Positions 23,644-37,000 of a stretch of DNA of 64,000 nt are shown here, one piece after another. The translations under genes and the position numbers were made by a program. This stretch comes from Scleropages formosus (lineage: Eukaryota > Chordata > Actinopteri > Osteoglossiformes > Osteoglossidae). Position 1 is the stretch's first letter, and the number at the start of each line of letters is the position of its first letter. Location of the stretch: assembly GCF_900964775.1 (NCBI RefSeq), contig NC_041809.1:31518172-31582171 (forward strand), written 5' to 3'. Under the pieces are notes generated by a model that saw only the letters and a list, made by a program, of their open reading frames with translations, did no database searches and was not told where the DNA came from.

Positions 23644-24872
23644 CATAACTACCCACGACATATCGACGGCCTAAATTTCTCCACTTTAAGAAAGTGACCC
23701 TGATGAAAAAAATAGCCTTTGCATGTTTTTAGACCTTAAAGCCTTCCCTAAACCAGTAGTCTTATGCAAATGTTTTAGAATAGCTCATTACGGTCCCTTA
23801 ATTGTTCACTGATCCCTGTTCCCGAAGAGTCCCGGTTCTCCATTGATCTGGTCGTCCCTATTATGTCAAAGCAGCGGTCATGTTTATTCATAGTGGAGAC
23901 AGAGTCATTGAGAATTGCATTGAATTCCAATGAAGAGCCACACACACAAATGCGTGCGCTATTAGTAAGGGCCGAAAGCGCTCGTGCTGCACCCACTCGC
24001 CTCCGTTCAATCTGGACGCTCGCAGGTGAGTCTTCCCCACCTTGGGATCACTGGCGCACAGAGGAACAGCAGAAGGACACACCACAACGTAACATGTCAG
24101 TTGTGCTCGGGCTGATCCAAGGTCAGGGAGAGCAAGAGCAGACGGAGAAACGGTGCCGGTTGTCCTTCTGCCCAGTTTCCATTCCCCCAATCAATAGGCG
24201 TTTATGTAAGGGAGCTGCCCTCATTGACGACCGATATCAATGCGACGCTGGCATGACCTCCATCGAAGGGAACGGAAGGTTACCGCACACCTCCCTTGTG
24301 CAACCGGGGCCTAGAATAGCTGTGGAAATGGAAACTATGGGTCGTTCACCGCGGTGGATTTTACTGGGAACGTCACACGGAACGTTACACAATGCAGAAA
24401 GTCGCACGAAGGCAACTGGTCAGTCATGCAAATGAGGGCTGCGATGAAGAGGTCCGCACGGGCGGCCAACGGGAGCACGTCAGCGGTGCGTCGGGGGGAG
24501 GGGATCGAATGCGATGTGTGATACTGCAAATGCTCGGAGGCAGAGGGAGATGCCCCCCCGGCAAAGCGCAAGCCTGAGAAAGCAGCTAGAGAGACCGGAG
24601 AGCGAAACTCAAGTGACCCACTGCCCTCTGTCTGAAGGTGCCATCTGTCATGTTATGTCATATGAGATGATCGTAAACCATTATGAACATGGGTTCTTGC
24701 GTTTTAAATTATGATTTTCCTGGAAGAAGACACGTGTCTGGAGCCTCAGATCCATTAAATCCCACGCAAAAAAAAACAGATCGTTAAAAAAGCAAAGGAA
24801 GGAGTGCCGGTACAGGTAGTCACATGAAGATGAGTTAATTGTCCCTGTGAAAAAGTGTGGCATCCAGCTGTT

Positions 24873-25213
24873 TACACTTATTTATTTAGCAGATACTTTT
24901 CTCCAAAGGGATTTCCAATGGATACTATGTAGCATTACCAGCCCACACACACCTTATTCACTGCAGTGACTTACACTGCAAGATACACTCCTTACACTGG
25001 GTCACTCATCCATATATCAGTGGAACACACTCTCTCTGTCACTCACACACTATGGGGAAACCCGAACAGCATGTCTGTGGGAGGAAACCAGAGCACCCAC
25101 ACAAGGAGAACATGCAAACTCCATGCAACTGAATGGGGATCGAACCCATAGCCTCTTGCACCACCCAGGCGCTGTGAGACAGCAGTGCTACTCACTGGGC
25201 CGGTGTGCCACCC
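24873..25213 (-). repeat. SINE-V copy
   Basis: Minus-strand copy: tail cacttatttatttagcagat at the left, core gggaggaaaccagagcaccc, and tRNA-like head with B-box complement gatcgaaccca near 25,138. The right end is at ggtgtgccacccc. Confidence 0.85.
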
Positions 25214-26197
25214 CTTCTAGAGAACTCCATGAGGAGTGAGCCCGCCTTTGCCGTCCAAGGATGGTGGCATTTTGCTTATTTTTCCAACTCGTGCACCTTT
25301 TTTTGACCAGTTTCTATGGATTTTACATGTACTTCCTCGCTTTGGACACGTGAACATTAATCACACGCGCATAACTCACGTGCCGCTGTTGAAAACTCCT
25401 CATATGAAATTCCTCAAAGCGGTGTTTTATCTCCTACTTTTACCCTTGAATTCAAAAAGAAACAGGACACTCGGGGTGCCTGCGCGTGTGTCTGCGCTCC
25501 GGCGAAGATGTTTGAACAAGCAGAAGGTAGAAGTGCAAAACAAAACCAAAAGCGAAACGAGATTTTTTTAGCATCTCGAGCCTGTTTTCACAAACACAAT
25601 TACGAGGGAACTTCACAAATCGGTTGACATGAAAGGCAGCGCGCACTTGGTGGAGATGACAGAAAAGAGCGTGATGTGAAGCTTGGTTACGGTTATCGGC
25701 TTATATCATTCGGAAATTTCCACTTCCTCTTTAGCGTCCTCTGGCCCTGGGTCCGGGAGCCTGCAAGCTGTTCTCGCCCTCAGTGCCCCCGCGCTGTCCC
25801 CGCGCTGTCCCTGGGCCTTCGATCCCGGGTTATCTACGAACCGGAAAATAATGATGTGAATTCAGTCATTATGATGATCTGAAAGTGGGAGAGGAGCCAG
25901 AAGGCCTCCGGCGCATCGATAGCGCACCAGTTTGGGCGAGGCAGCCGGAGCCATGGCTGAGTTTGCGGGTCCAAGAGAAACTCGTGGAATCACTCTGCCC
26001 TCTGGGGGACAATAGAGGGAACTACAGCCTTGGTTCCGTTCAACACGTGAATCGGAGCACTCGCAGCTCGACCGAAAAAGGCAACGTTGGGAGCTGAAAA
26101 ATGGAAGCACATCACTCCCCCAAAGAGTTTTATTAATTAATGTTTAGAGAAATTAAATATGGGTTTATTTTTTGGTCTTTAGGCCTTGCCTGGGGGG

Positions 26198-26400
26198 ACA
26201 GCTGGTAGGGTAGTGGTTAGAGCTGTAGCCCTTGGACCCAATGGTTTTAGGGTTGAATCTCACGTCTCGCTGTAGCGCCCTTGAGGAGGGTACCTACCCT
26301 CAATTGCTCCAGCAAAAAAATATTACCCACCCATACAAATGAGTAAGTAACTGTAGATACATTAACATCATAAATCATTTTGGAAAAAAGTATGCGCTAA
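26198..26400 (+). repeat. SINE-C copy
   Basis: Starts gggacagctggtagggtagtg and contains cttgaggagggtacctaccc. It ends gtatgcgctaaatgaataac. It lies in inverted orientation to the next SINE-C. Confidence 0.8.
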
Positions 26401-26823
26401 ATGAATAACTTTACATTTACCCGATGCTTTTCTCCAAAGCAAATTACAGTGTTGAGGTTACACTTACTTACCCATTGATACACACACACACATCATCTGA
26501 AACCACTTGTCCCATACAGGGTCACGGGGAGCCTATCCAGCAACACAGGGCATAAGGCTGGAGAGGGAAGGGACAAACCCAGGACAGGGCACCAGTCTGT
26601 TGCAAGGCACCCCAAGCAGGACTCGAACCCCAGACCCACCGGAGAGCAGGACCTGATCCAACCCACTGCACCGCCTCCCCCCATTTAGACAGCTGGGTAA
26701 TTTTACAGGAGAAATTTAGGGTAAGTACCTTGCTCAAGGGTACTACAGCCACAGGTGAGGCTGAAACCTGCAACCTTTGGGTCCGAAGGCAGTAGCGCTA
26801 ATCACTACGCTACCAGTTGTCCC
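26401..26823 (-). repeat. SINE-C split by a SINE-A
   Basis: Minus-strand SINE-C: tail tttacccgatgcttttctcc at the left, head complement cgctaccagttgtcccc at the right. It is interrupted at about 26,478-26,683 by a minus-strand SINE-A. The junctions show a diverged duplication (cccattgatacac / cccatttagacag). Confidence 0.82.
26482..26683 (-). repeat. SINE-A nested in SINE-C
   Basis: Full minus-strand SINE-A with (CA)n at its left end and a B-box complement (actcgaaccccagac) near 26,620. It is younger than the SINE-C that it splits. Confidence 0.87.
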
Positions 26824-27438
26824 CAATTTTAAATGATTAAATGGACACCGGTTCGAGCCCTTCATCATACACTCAAAGCGAGTCACAATGTGGACAATGA
26901 GCTCTGTGTCTGAACGAAGGAGATCAGGCTCTGGTGCTCCAGAGTCACAGACCGGGCTGATTTTTCGCTCCTAATAGCTTCATCAAAGTCATTGTTTGTT
27001 TGCGAGTTCAGCTCACTCGCGCTTTCCTCTGTGGGGAAGGTGTTAATTAAAATGGATTCATGGGAAAACCTGCAGGATCCCGGCCCTCCGGGACACAGAT
27101 CCGAATATGTCCAACAACCAGCCGTTCAAAGCTAGAAACTGCTGTTTGGTGACAATTAGACAGGTCCGGCATCGCATTAGGCGTCAGCAGGTCCTGCCGC
27201 TCGTGTCCTTTTCCGAAGTCGTCCCTCCAGCTGAACGGTCACTAAATCAAAGAGGGAAAAGAAAGGAAAGTAACTTTCTTTAAGCCCTGGCATCTTTTTC
27301 AAGGAATGGTTTATGGATTAGCCAAGAGAATACAAAAATAAATAAAATAAGGTTTGTACTGTAAAGTTTTTACAGCCAAAGCTGCTTTCCAGAGTGCTTG
27401 GTTTTCTAGAATCTGTGGTGCCAAATAATCTTATTTAT

Positions 27439-27439
<1 letters not shown>

Positions 27440-27472
<33 letters not shown>
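27440..27472. repeat. (TA)n microsatellite
   Basis: About 16 TA units running into (CA)n at the tail of a minus-strand SINE-A. It probably grew from the SINE tail. Confidence 0.9.
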
Positions 27473-27473
<1 letters not shown>

Positions 27474-27484
<11 letters not shown>

Positions 27485-27678
27485 GTCTGAAACCACGTGT
27501 CCCAAGTAGGGTTGTGGTGAGCCAGAGCCTAACCCGGCAACATAGGTCACAGGGCTGGAGGGGGAGGGGACACACCCAGGATGGGACACCAGTGCGTCGC
27601 AGGGCACCCCAAGCAGGACTCGAACCCCAGACCCACTGGAGAGCAGGACCTGGTCAAACCCACTGTACCACCCCCCTA
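27474..27678 (-). repeat. SINE-A copy
   Basis: Minus-strand SINE-A: cacacagtctgaaaccacg at the left, then gagggggaggggacacaccc and actcgaaccccagac. Confidence 0.86.
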
Positions 27679-29668
27679 TTTTTTTGTATGTATGTACATA
27701 TATTCCACTCCCTCTGGCAAGACCGTGGTGAAAATATTTTTACTTCTGTTTTTCCCACCTTTCCAGTTCCTTTTCAGTTGAAACCCAGGCTCTACTACTA
27801 ACACAGTAAAATCCTCTATCAAGTAAGGCGCCTTTATACTGTCGTGCTTCCTGATTTTACACAAGTGAAATCAAATAAGATCCATACATTTACGTAAATA
27901 AGAACCTACATTCACATGTGCAAAAACTGCACGAAGGGGCAGGTTTCCAAAAGCCTGTAGAGCCACTGGTAAGTTGGTTGATGAAATAACTGAACAGGTG
28001 GAGTATGTAGCCGGCCCAGGAGGGATTTATTGTTTCCTTCTCTTGGTTTTTTTTTTTTATACGTTCTGTCAAAATGTGTTCCGATAAAAGAAATGACTCA
28101 TATTTTCCAGCGATGATTTCGCTGGGGTGGTGTGGGGTGGGGATCAAGGTTAGCTGCCATAAATATTGCTATTTATGCCAAGGTCAGCTCCTCACTAAAC
28201 ACATACCTTAAAAACAAAGAAAAACCTTTCACAAGTTCCCAAAAAAATTCCCATAAGCATTCCTACCACTCAGCAGGTTATTGTTGTCACTTCACCCTGG
28301 TAAAAGTGGGCGGGCTCTCACTGGTTTGTCTTGAATAGACCGAGCATTTTCTTTTGCTTCTGAAAGTAATGATTATTTCCATGGATGGTGAAAGAGTAAA
28401 AAATTTAGAAGAAAAAAAAACGTATTTCACAAAGAGATTCCTTGAATTACCCTGGGAACTTTCTGTAAATTTGACCATTAGTGATGATTCTCATTCCCCC
28501 AGCAGGATACCCAGACTTTGGCCAATGTTGTAGCTAAATGAGAAATCCCTCCCTTTGCGTACACTCAAATCCACGTGGTTCGTTGTTAAACTGGAGTTTG
28601 TTGGGTTTTTCCTGTGTGGGAATTAAGGGTTGCTTTCTTTCAGTGTTTTGAACGATGTCTTTCACAAAATGCCTTACCGTTCCACACAGATCTCGACTTT
28701 TTATTATTATTTTTTTTTAATTTCTGTTTATTGAGCATGCACAAGAAATATCACACTTTGATAACAAAAGATATATGTCAGTGTGGATTCGTAGCCAGAA
28801 AAATGTGTTATAGAGGGGTAACTTTCCATCCATTGTACATTTTTTGGATTTTCCTTCCACTGAACAGCGCGAAGTGACTTACTTCCTCTCTCGGTCTCTC
28901 GCATTCTGAAACATCGCCTCTCGTACACGACACCTTCTTTATATGGCACTGGATGAATATTAAAATGAACTGGCTTCAATTTAATATTTCCTTTTTAAAG
29001 ACACATCTAGAAGTCTCATAATTTAAACATTTAATTAACAGAAGATGTGATTATGCTTTTTGTCAATTAGCTTCAACTCAGGGAAATAACTGATTTATTT
29101 ATTCACAGGTCCATTAGATAAATTTTTAGTAAAGGAAGAAACCATTTCCATTATTTCTGGTGAGGAAAATTATAATGCAATCCCTCATTCCTAAAAGTCA
29201 CCCAGCTGTTCTGGACCCACCGGAATCTTTGCAATGGCGTCTATGAAATGGACTTTACACACTGTATTTATCTAGTTACATGTGTTGGCCATGAGTCAAA
29301 AGAATTACTAAAGAAATTACTAATTACTGTACAACAGTACAGCGCACACACGGAACTGAACCTTAAACGCATTATTACAAAGTACCGTAAAGAGATACTT
29401 TCAATATTGGCAGCATGATGGTGCAAAAGTTCACATAAGTGTCTGACAGTGCCTGGGCTACATGATTGGACGTAAGTTTGACCCCTGTTCTGTGTGTGAA
29501 GTTTGCATTTTTTTGTCCTGCGCTCACATGAGTTACCTCCGGGTGCTCTGGTTTCCTCCCATACACCAAAGATGTGTTTCAGACAAACTGGAGATGACTA
29601 AATGGTCCTTTATGGAGTGCGTGGTTACCCTGCAATGGGCTGGCATCCTGTCCAAGGTGTTCCCTGCC

Positions 29669-30050
29669 TTACATTTGCATTTATTTATTTAGCAGACGTA
29701 GGGGGTGCGGTGGCGCAGTGGGTTGGACCATGGTCCTGCTCTCCGGTGGGTCTGGGGTTCGAGTCCCGCTTGGGGTGCCTTGCGACGGACTGGCGTCCCG
29801 TCCTGGGTGTGTCCCCTCCCCCTCCGGCCTTACGCCCTGTGTTACCGGGTTAGGCTCCGGTTCCCCGTGACCCTGTATGGGACAAGCGGTTCTGAAAATG
29901 TGTGTGTGTGTGTGTATTTAGCAGACACTTTCTCCAAAGCGACTTCCAATGAACTCTATGTAGTGTTATCAGCCCACACACCTTATTCACCAAAGGTGAC
30001 TTACACTGGTAGATACAATACTTACAATGGGTCACTCATCCATACATCAC
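29669..30050 (-). repeat. SINE-V 3' part, split by SINE-A
   Basis: Minus-strand tail ttacatttgcatttatttat at 29,669, continuing after the SINE-A as gacttccaatgaactctatg and ending in the region of ggtcactcatccatac. Both halves belong to one 5'-truncated copy. Confidence 0.8.
29698..29914 (+). repeat. SINE-A with exact 12-bp target-site duplication
   Basis: Full-length plus-strand SINE-A. TATTTAGCAGAC is present at 29,686-29,697 and again at 29,915-29,926, so the insertion split the SINE-V tail. One of the best preserved copies in the window. Confidence 0.94.
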
Positions 30051-31064
30051 CCTTGCACCGTATGTTTCCAGGACAGGCTCTGGAAAACTACGAACCAGCA
30101 AGGAACACACAGTTGTTAAGTACTTTCTATAAAGATTCATTATCCACTCATTTCAATTTGCTGTAGCTCTCAGCTTTGTTGAAAAGACATGGAGACAGTG
30201 GTGGTTAGTATCATTTATATACACTAGTTTTAATCATGGAAAAAAATATTTCAAAAGTACAATCAATATAAGATGCCAGTCACACCTTTACTTACTGAAT
30301 GTCTGTTTTACATTTTTTAAATTTCCATATACCCTATTTCATCTTTAAGTAATTTTCAATTCTGTACCAGTCTTGGCTGCCCCAACACCCCCTAATGCCC
30401 ACTCCGACACCTCAAAGGCAGGTTCCGCATTCCCCCGACACACACTCTACTTTCATGATACACTACAGGTCACACAGCACCATGCAGGAGAACTAGCACC
30501 AACTGGAAGAGCATCTCCCACTGTCAGTTGTGTAGGGGGTGTTTATTCAGTAGTCAGCCAAGACGGAGCTTCCGCCTGCAGTGACACGACGCCAATTATT
30601 CTCCGTTACTGCAGTGCTCTTGGTCACTAAACGTAGATGACATCAATTTATGTGTCTGTTACAAGACCGATACTGTAAAATTTCAATTCTTTCTCAGCAA
30701 CAATTTGATATCTGTCACTTTACGAATGGGACAAGAAATACTGTAACCAAAACAGTTGTTAAAACCAAGAAAATGTTATTAAAATTAAAAGAAACTGAAC
30801 AGTAACATGATTCCAACAAAAAGATATTACAAATTCTGTTAGCAATAACTTATTTCACATCATGCAATAAAAAAAATGAACAACACAAACTTCAAAGGTC
30901 GGTTTCTTCAAACGTGTTGGCAAGCAAGTAAAAGTCCCTACTGTATTTTAATTTCCCCGAATGGTGGCACTTAATTGTTCCTCAGTTATTGATTTTCTTT
31001 CTTGATGAGGTAAAAGAAAAGCAGGATTCGATAACAGTGACGAGGGGAGTGCATGTTTTCGGTG

Positions 31065-34000
31065 TTATGGGTCACTCCAGCTCTGCTCAACGATGGCAGA
31101 CACGCGCTTCTCATATTCCCGCTTGTTCTCCTGGTAAAGCTGTGCAGCCTGGCTGTTCGCAGGGCTGTTGGGATTCGGTTCATCCAAAAGGGACTTGGTG
31201 GAGAAGATGGGGAGGGAGAGGAAAGCACGGCCGTCAGGATAAACGTGCTTATGCTGAGCTCTCTGCGCCTACGGTATATCTATTAACAATTACACGTCCT
31301 GGGTTTAAAGAGAGTAAGAGCTACTTAAGACACACTTGCAAAACCATAGTATTGACATTTGAGATGAAGGCAGACTAGAAAAAGTTATCTTTTTGAAAGT
31401 CCTTCCCAAAATGTACACATTTTATTTTATATAACTGAATGAGGATTATTTAGCTCTGTGAATCTCTCTGCAGCACAAATTTATTCATCTTAAAACAGAA
31501 CAGTGACAAAAGTGGAGAAAAGAGAAGGAAAAGAGATTTAAAGTTGTCCTGGATTGTTTTGATATTCTGCACCTTTTTTTAAAATCAGATTTTCTCAGTG
31601 CTTAAAAGGCAAGAATTTTTCATATTTGAAAAATAATAAGAAACTTGCCAAGCATTGGCCACTATACTCAAGTCAGACACAGCAAGTCATGAAAATGAAC
31701 TTTTTTCAAATTGTTAAAGTGAAATCACTCGATCGATGATCAAATATCCAAGGATTTCTGTCTCAAAATCTTTGCCTCTTTCAAACTGAGGTTACCAGTA
31801 TCACCTCTGAAACCATGACAACGGTGCAGCACACTGAAATGTGACACAAACGTCTGCCTTCAGATATCCACAGAGCAGACTCTGAAGAGACAAGGCATTA
31901 CACTCGGTGATAAAAATCCAATTTGGAGTCACAGCAGTACGCACACACCACTGCACCAACACTTCACATTATTAAAAGGAACAAGCACGCACTGCTAGAA
32001 GAGAGATCTTCAGCTGACCTGGATAGACGTCAGAATGGACGATACATCATATGTAGGGCTCCAGCGATTCTGAAGGATGTCTAAACATATACTTCCATCT
32101 GCATAAACTACAGAGCAGAAGACATGGCATATAAATATGAAATGTACTTTCATTCTGAAAAATACAACACTGGAACCATGCATTCCTTTTTTGGTTATGA
32201 TGTGCTGTTTTCATTATATATAGGATAAGAGGGGAAAAAAGAAAAAAAAAAAAAAATTTTACCCGAAAAGCCCCGTTATTAATGATACAGTTCAACACAC
32301 TTCGAAGTCAACCGCCTTCATGTCCAAGAACTAAAAATGTTCAGTCCCCTTCTTTTGCTGACACATATGATTATCTGTCATTCATATATACTTTTTACAT
32401 ATATTTTTCATGTATCCTCTTTATTACAGAGCTGAGTTCAGCCATAAGCAATATAAATAACAAAAACTGAATGAACACATCAATAACTACATTTTCCACT
32501 GGAGAATTAGGACTCCAATTCAACAAGGGAAATAAGATCTAATGGCCTTGTGATGCAAAAGTACTACTGTATATTATTACATTATATACACACACAGTCC
32601 AGTTCTGTGAAAGTGTGTGAACAATCACATACCATTTGGATGGAACATTTTAGAGATGAATCGAACTGTGGGGGGCTTGTTTGGGTACTCTTCTGAAAAC
32701 TCTATTACAAGCTTAAAAGTTCCTGCCGACAGAAGAAATTGAGGATGCTTAAAAATAGCAATGTTCCAAAAAATACTCCACAGGCTAATAAAGTATGAAA
32801 AACTCAATTAATTTTTAAATCATGCCGGCAAAAAAAATTGACACTGTTATGAATTGTTATTCTTATGAATATTCAGCCCTGAAAGCAGGACTGACTTTTC
32901 TTTATTAAAGCACCATTCAGCTGTTCTTTTTTCTCATGCTCATTCTCACTAAGGTCTAATTGTGTCCAAGGAAAGAAATTTGTAAACAGATGAGACAGTC
33001 AGTAGAAACAGATTGACACATGCAGGTTCATCAATACGTCAATATATAAGGTACACGAAAGGGGGGGGGATCAACATACCATCTTCAAATGGGGTCCCAA
33101 CAGGTCTAGAAGTGACAAGACATTAAAAGTGAGTTATATTAGTACTACTGTCATCGTTTCAACTAATTTATTTCGCAGACACTTACATTTGAGGAAACTT
33201 AAAACTTAAAGGAAGTTTGAGAAATGATCTGCAGAGGAAGCAATTTTCATTCTGAACTTCCAAAACCTAACCCAGTGCTTAGAAGTGACTCTGGACAGGA
33301 GCTACTACTGACAAACCAAAATACTGAATATTTTATGTTTCCACAGAGATATTTCATCTGGATGTATTAGCACCTAGACTTCTCATGAAGGCTTCATCAA
33401 AGGAAGACCAATGAGACTTCTTGTAATTCCGTGCCTAGGACACCCCAATCATACCTATATTTCACGTACAGGACAATATCAGGAACATAACTCCTTCATG
33501 CACTTGCCACTTACTTCCTTTACTACAAACTTTGCATTTGTTCTGTATGTGTTGCATATTCCCGTAAATTTCCCGGTAGATTTTTATTTTCAAGACGGAA
33601 GACGATGCTTTCAATCAGCCAAGTTAACATTTAAAATGTTCAGTAGCAGTGTGAAGGATGGATTCAATCTACTCACCCAAAAATAACTGCATTCCACAGC
33701 ATGATATTGTTTTCTGATGGAGCGCCACTAACACCAGTCGGAGGGTCTTCTTGAAGCCTACAAGACAAACACGCCAAACAAAAACCTTTCCTTATAATGA
33801 AAGTCAGTGTTTACATTCAAAATGTCAACAACCTCATCTCCCCCCCCCTTTTTAAAAAAAAAAAAAAAAAACATAGCGTAATGATGCGATGTGTTATCAC
33901 TCACAGAACAAACAATTTGCTCAAGTGTTCTCATTTTCGGAGAACTTTACAGAAGGTTTCATCATGAATAAACCGCTCCTGGGCCTTCATATTATCAGTG

Positions 34001-37000
34001 GTTTATGCCAACAGCAGCATTATTTAGTGATCTTCGCTTCTTTGCTCCAAAATGCAAACTTGTTTATCATGTCTCTGCAGCAGAATGAATAAGCAAAAGT
34101 ACAAATGTACTTCTAGCGTTTTACTGCCCAGACTTTTGCTACGATTTTGTAAATGATGACGTGATGTTTGCATTCACTGCTACTGAAGACACAGCAAAAT
34201 GTTGCTCCTCCTAACACAGCCTTCAACACTACACCGCTGGACAACAAATTGCAGAGGACAAGCTCCTCGTGTTACAAACTGTTGACTTCTAACTTTTCAA
34301 GAATAGGATATTCCCCAACTTTAGCTATTTTCAAATACATTTTCTTCATTCACCTATTTTTTTTAAAGATTAACTTTTCTCCTCCCCAGAGCAAACGCGA
34401 CCTTTACATAACCAGGCAAGAGATGCCACCTAAACACACCGAAGCAGAATCGGAGCATGGGACCAGCTTAACTAACTTTCAGTGTACGCTGGTTTTGTCT
34501 GATGTTCCTGAGTGATACTGAGAAATAACAAAATGAGTGACGCTGCACAAGTTTAAGGGGTTCATTTATATCAAGAATCAGCAATGAGCAAGAGTTCGAA
34601 AACATTTCCACTTTGTCACTTTAAATTGCGTACACAAAAAAACAAAGTAGCTCAAAATTAATGAAACTATTAAAGGAGAGAAAGTATTTTTATTTATTAT
34701 AGCTATAGTTGAGTTTATTTACAGAACGTAACCATCAGTGCCCTTCCCAGCGTATCCTGTAACTACCTAAAACCTGCATGTGATCCTGTCACACAACAGC
34801 AAAAGGTACAAATGAACTGAGTTGGTCAAATATTTCAGAAATTAATTAAACTAACCTCATTTATAAACAGTTAAAATACAGTATAACCAGGTGGTTACAA
34901 ATGCAATCTATTTGCATTATTGCAAAAAAAACTGCTGAACCTGGAATATACAAAAAACAGTGCTCTTTCGTTGAGCTTTTTCAAAAGTAGTGGCAACATG
35001 TGGCAAGGCTAACGTATTTCTCAAAGGGTACCGGTGACACATGGCAGTATTGAAAAAAGATTTGACAGGACTGGTATCAGTAACAATTCTGCTGCCAGGT
35101 GTTAAAGCAAAGGCAAATCAAATACCCCCCGTGGACTCCCTACTCAGAAGGTCAGTTCAGAAGGCGAAAAACACATAAGCAATATGGAATGCAGCATGAA
35201 AGCAAAGCACTGTACATCTAGAAACTGGTGTGACGGACAAATGCGTACGTATTCAGAAACATCCTTGGCTGGACCGCCTTTCTACACAGCTCCACTGTGG
35301 AAATATGGAGATTTGAAGCACGTGAGCAATCCAGCAGGATGAGAGCTTTTCAGTTTGCTTCCTACCCATTTCTCCAGGCAGATAATGTGCTGTTTCAGAA
35401 GTTGTGTGAAGCTCCTGGTTCTTTTACAGCCAGGAGTGGCAAACCAACATGTGACAAGAACCTCGTCTAGTGTTCTCTGTTCATGGTCCATGTGCGGATT
35501 TCTGGGTGTTGGAGCACTAATGTCTCAGCACTAGAGTCGGACACAGACGCTTCCCAAGGTCATCACTTATATAGCTCTTCCAACTGTTGATGATTGTCCA
35601 AGAATATGCATGTCATTATTTATTGGAGTGTTTAGTTCTGTTTCAGTATTAATGGGTGTACTCTTGCAAGTTGGAGTAATTAACTATGCTCTTTAAATAC
35701 ATCTAACTATAATAAAGCTATTGAAAAGCTTAAAAAAAGTACCGTTACGTACTCTAAACGCAGCCTGATTCTTAGATTAAAATTATAACTTGATAAATCA
35801 GTTATACTGACATATTTTCTAAGATTTTTATTTTTTCAAATTTATTCAGCTGATGTTCAAGGAGACTTAAGGATGTGAGAATACAGAAGACAGGGTAACA
35901 ATCATAGGAGGACAACCTAAGGTAACGTAAGGGTGCACATCGATGGAAATTATTCGTAGATGCTCATGCTGATTTCCATGTTAAAAATAAGAACCATAAG
36001 GGGGTCACAATTCTTTAACAGGGGTTATGATTATTTGTAAGGTTACCTCGCTGTGTCGTTAGCACTCAGGTTGCATTTCACCAATGATTTTCCGAAAGAG
36101 AAGTGTAAGAAAATTAACCGAAAAGTTATCGCCGTCTCTTTAGACACACTTCCTACTTACTGACACAGCCTTTAAGGTACCGACACTTACGGCAGCGTTC
36201 ATAATGCGGTACCCAGCATTCACCTGTACCGTATTCACCTGTACTCCTACTGGGGCAGCAGGGGGCGTAGTAGTTTGGGTTGGTCCTTAAAATGTGAACA
36301 TTCCTGAATCAAACTGACCTCCTGCTGCAATGTCCTTGATCAAGATCCCTACCCTGAATTGACACAGTAAGATCACTTTGCTGTATAAGAGAGTAAATCA
36401 CTGTAAATCTGATAAGCCACCTTGGACAAAGATGACAGGTTTGCACTTGTAATAACAACGGGATGGATGAATGAATGAATAAATAAATAAATAAAGAAAA
36501 TAATAAGAGGCTTGCTGAGCAGATAACAGTCAGGCACCAAGGTGTCTGTGGTAATACCATAGTACCACACTCGTGAATACAACTAAGTAAGCGCCTATTT
36601 AATATTAATTTCAAGAATGCAGCCCGGCAGACATGACAATATATTAAATATATTATTGATCCCGTCTCTGACAACAATAAATGAATAACGCCGGTGTGAG
36701 ATGGGGACTGAAATTTTAAGGACGCAGCCTGCCCAGACTCTCTGTTATTAAATTATATAAAACTTGTCACTCGGACACTAGTGACTAGTAGTACTAGACT
36801 AGTCGGAGCGCGGTGCGGTGGCAGCGCTCGGCTCGGCCCGAAGCGAAGCGAAAGCGACTGCAGCGTGAGGAAGGAGCCCCAGCGCGGCAGTCCGCTAGAG
36901 CGGCGTGTGAGCAGAGCACATCCCCGCTCGGGCTCCCGCCTCTCCTCTGCCGGCCTCTCGGGGGCTTTACTCTGTGTGTGTAGCACCGAGCGGAGCGAAG

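Larger units (their letters stand above)
29405..30100 (+). repeat. Old SINE-V split by nested younger SINEs
   Basis: The left part, 29,405-29,668, has the V-type core tacctccgggtgctctggtt and breaks off at gtgttccctgcc. The expected continuation, cttgcaccgtatgtttccagg, resumes at about 30,051. Between them lies a minus-strand SINE-V tail fragment that is itself split by a SINE-A. Confidence 0.78.
22352..31064. other. Intergenic spacer, repeat-rich
   Basis: Between the start of the Pilt-like gene and the stop codon of ube2b. No coding exon recognised. It holds the Pilt-like promoter region just right of 22,351, several SINEs listed separately, and on the right the 3' UTR of ube2b (exact end not readable). 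Unique stretches at 22,980-23,180, 23,800-24,500 and 26,850-27,250 look like single-copy, possibly constrained DNA, without firm evidence. Confidence 0.45.

Noticed and set aside
27394-27801. 135-codon plus-strand open frame
   Set aside because: Composed of a TA/CA microsatellite and a reversed SINE-A.
29705-30166. 153-codon plus-strand open frame
   Set aside because: It reads through a SINE-A and a SINE-V tail; the same peptide pieces recur at every SINE-A copy.
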